DNA of 64,000 bases, from the NCBI RefSeq assembly GCF_947497555.1, contig NZ_CANMGY010000004.1, positions 147,213 to 211,212 on the forward strand, given 5' to 3'. Numbering within the stretch: position 1 is the first letter of the stretch; each line of letters begins with the position of its first letter. Made by a program: the position numbers and the translations under genes. Of the stretch, positions 63,747-64,000 are shown one piece after another. Source of the stretch: an uncultured Umboniibacter sp. Its GTDB lineage: Bacteria > Pseudomonadota > Gammaproteobacteria > Pseudomonadales > DSM-25080. The notes under the pieces are model-generated. The model searched no databases. It worked only from the letters and a program-made list of their open reading frames with translations, and was not told the origin of the DNA.

Positions 63747-63894
63747 CATCGTAGAGTGATTTGACTTAGCCTTTGTGCGCACACAATTGGCATAAGCTTC
63801 ACCTAACTGTCATCTCTCATTGATCCAAGAGATAAAATGCGCTTTCTAACGAAAGGCTAAGGTCATCGTCCTTCGATCCTTTAGAAAACAACAT

Positions 63895-64000
63895 CTAAAG
63901 GTGACCTTTATTACAAACTACCGTCTTAAAATTGGTAGCGGGAGCTGGCTTAACACCATCGACCTTCAGCGGCTGCGCCGGTTGAAAGCTGAGCCCGACC
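63895..64000 (-). CDS. C-terminal fragment of an unidentified protein (cut by the window edge)
   Basis: On the minus strand one frame is open from the window edge to TAG at 63895-63897, giving 34 residues that include QPAQPLKVDGVKPAPATNFK and end in CNKGHL. The Pro/Ala/Lys composition looks like a real protein tail, and a small hairpin (CTTTAGA / TCTAAAG, 63879-63900) overlaps the stop. The other two minus-strand frames contain stops early. Family unknown; it may be chance, as only about 100 bases are visible. Between it and the terminator 148 bases hold no gene and no tRNA that I can see. Confidence 0.35.
   Translation of the reverse strand, partial: VGLSFQPAQPLKVDGVKPAPATNFKTVVCNKGHL

Overview
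This is a 64 kb stretch of a gammaproteobacterial chromosome with moderate GC content by eye. It carries dense housekeeping gene clusters and no sign of prophage, insertion sequence, integron, CRISPR array, rRNA or tRNA. The order dksA - gluQ - small ORF - cbrA - cbrB - pcnB - folK - panB is the Pseudomonas-type arrangement. Together with mpl-ubiX, a MvaT-type nucleoid protein and a PPi-type phosphofructokinase it points to a member of Pseudomonadales in the broad sense (Oceanospirillales/Cellvibrionales-like, plausibly marine). I cannot name a genus from sequence alone.

Layout. 0.05-10.0 kb, minus strand: deaD helicase with a long leader, then a tightly packed eight-gene run: 2-hydroxyacid dehydrogenase - proA - nadD - rsfS - rlmH - mrdA - rodA - mltB (cell elongation, NAD and proline synthesis, ribosome maturation). 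10.3-15.2 kb, minus: mpl - ubiX - RND-type exporter - YkgJ-like cysteine-cluster protein. 15.3-20.4 kb: PPi-type phosphofructokinase (+); S9 peptidase - tag - small lipoprotein (-); inorganic pyrophosphatase (+). 20.4-26.8 kb: Ser/Glu repeat protein (-), M15 peptidase and HAD hydrolase (+), GGDEF-EAL protein overlapping a periplasmic HtrA-type protease (+), SDR (-). 27-38 kb: RNase II, saccharopine-dehydrogenase-like protein, GNAT, DUF3014 protein, EamA transporter, MvaT-like silencer, penicillin-acylase-family enzyme, PAPS-reductase-like protein, M28 peptidase. 38-43 kb: slyD-type FKBP - rsuA-like - rsmC-like, a 28-residue membrane peptide, Rieske protein, sfsA, dksA, gluQ. 43.2-51.2 kb: cbrX-cbrA-cbrB, pcnB, folK, deoxynucleoside kinase, panB. 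51.2-55.1 kb: GNAT, a BlaI / M56-TonB regulatory operon with its operator-promoter, thiolase. 55.2-63.7 kb, minus: the conserved rimP - nusA - infB - rbfA - truB - rpsO - pnp translation/RNA-turnover cluster. A partial reading frame enters at the right edge.

How the parts work together. The envelope genes (mrdA, rodA, mltB, mpl, M15 peptidase) make and recycle murein. rimP to pnp, rlmH, rsfS, rsuA-like, rsmC-like, gluQ, deaD and rnb serve rRNA/tRNA modification, ribosome assembly and RNA decay. CbrAB and DksA link metabolism to transcription. PPi-type PFK and soluble pyrophosphatase draw on the same PPi pool.

Most unusual items: (i) the cbrX small ORF coupled to cbrA, with no room for a crcZ sRNA behind cbrB; (ii) a BlaI-type repressor with a BlaR1-like M56 protease whose C-terminus is TonB-like, behind a near-consensus promoter buried in two operator dyads; (iii) a GGDEF-EAL protein translationally overlapped with a periplasmic serine protease; (iv) in-frame minisatellites in two proteins; (v) a MvaT homologue whose DNA-pincer residues look changed; (vi) an intrinsic terminator immediately before gluQ; (vii) tiny ORFs (28-aa membrane peptide; a Met-Val-Pro-Pro mini-ORF overlapping the acylase start). 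I found no clear wholly new multigene system.
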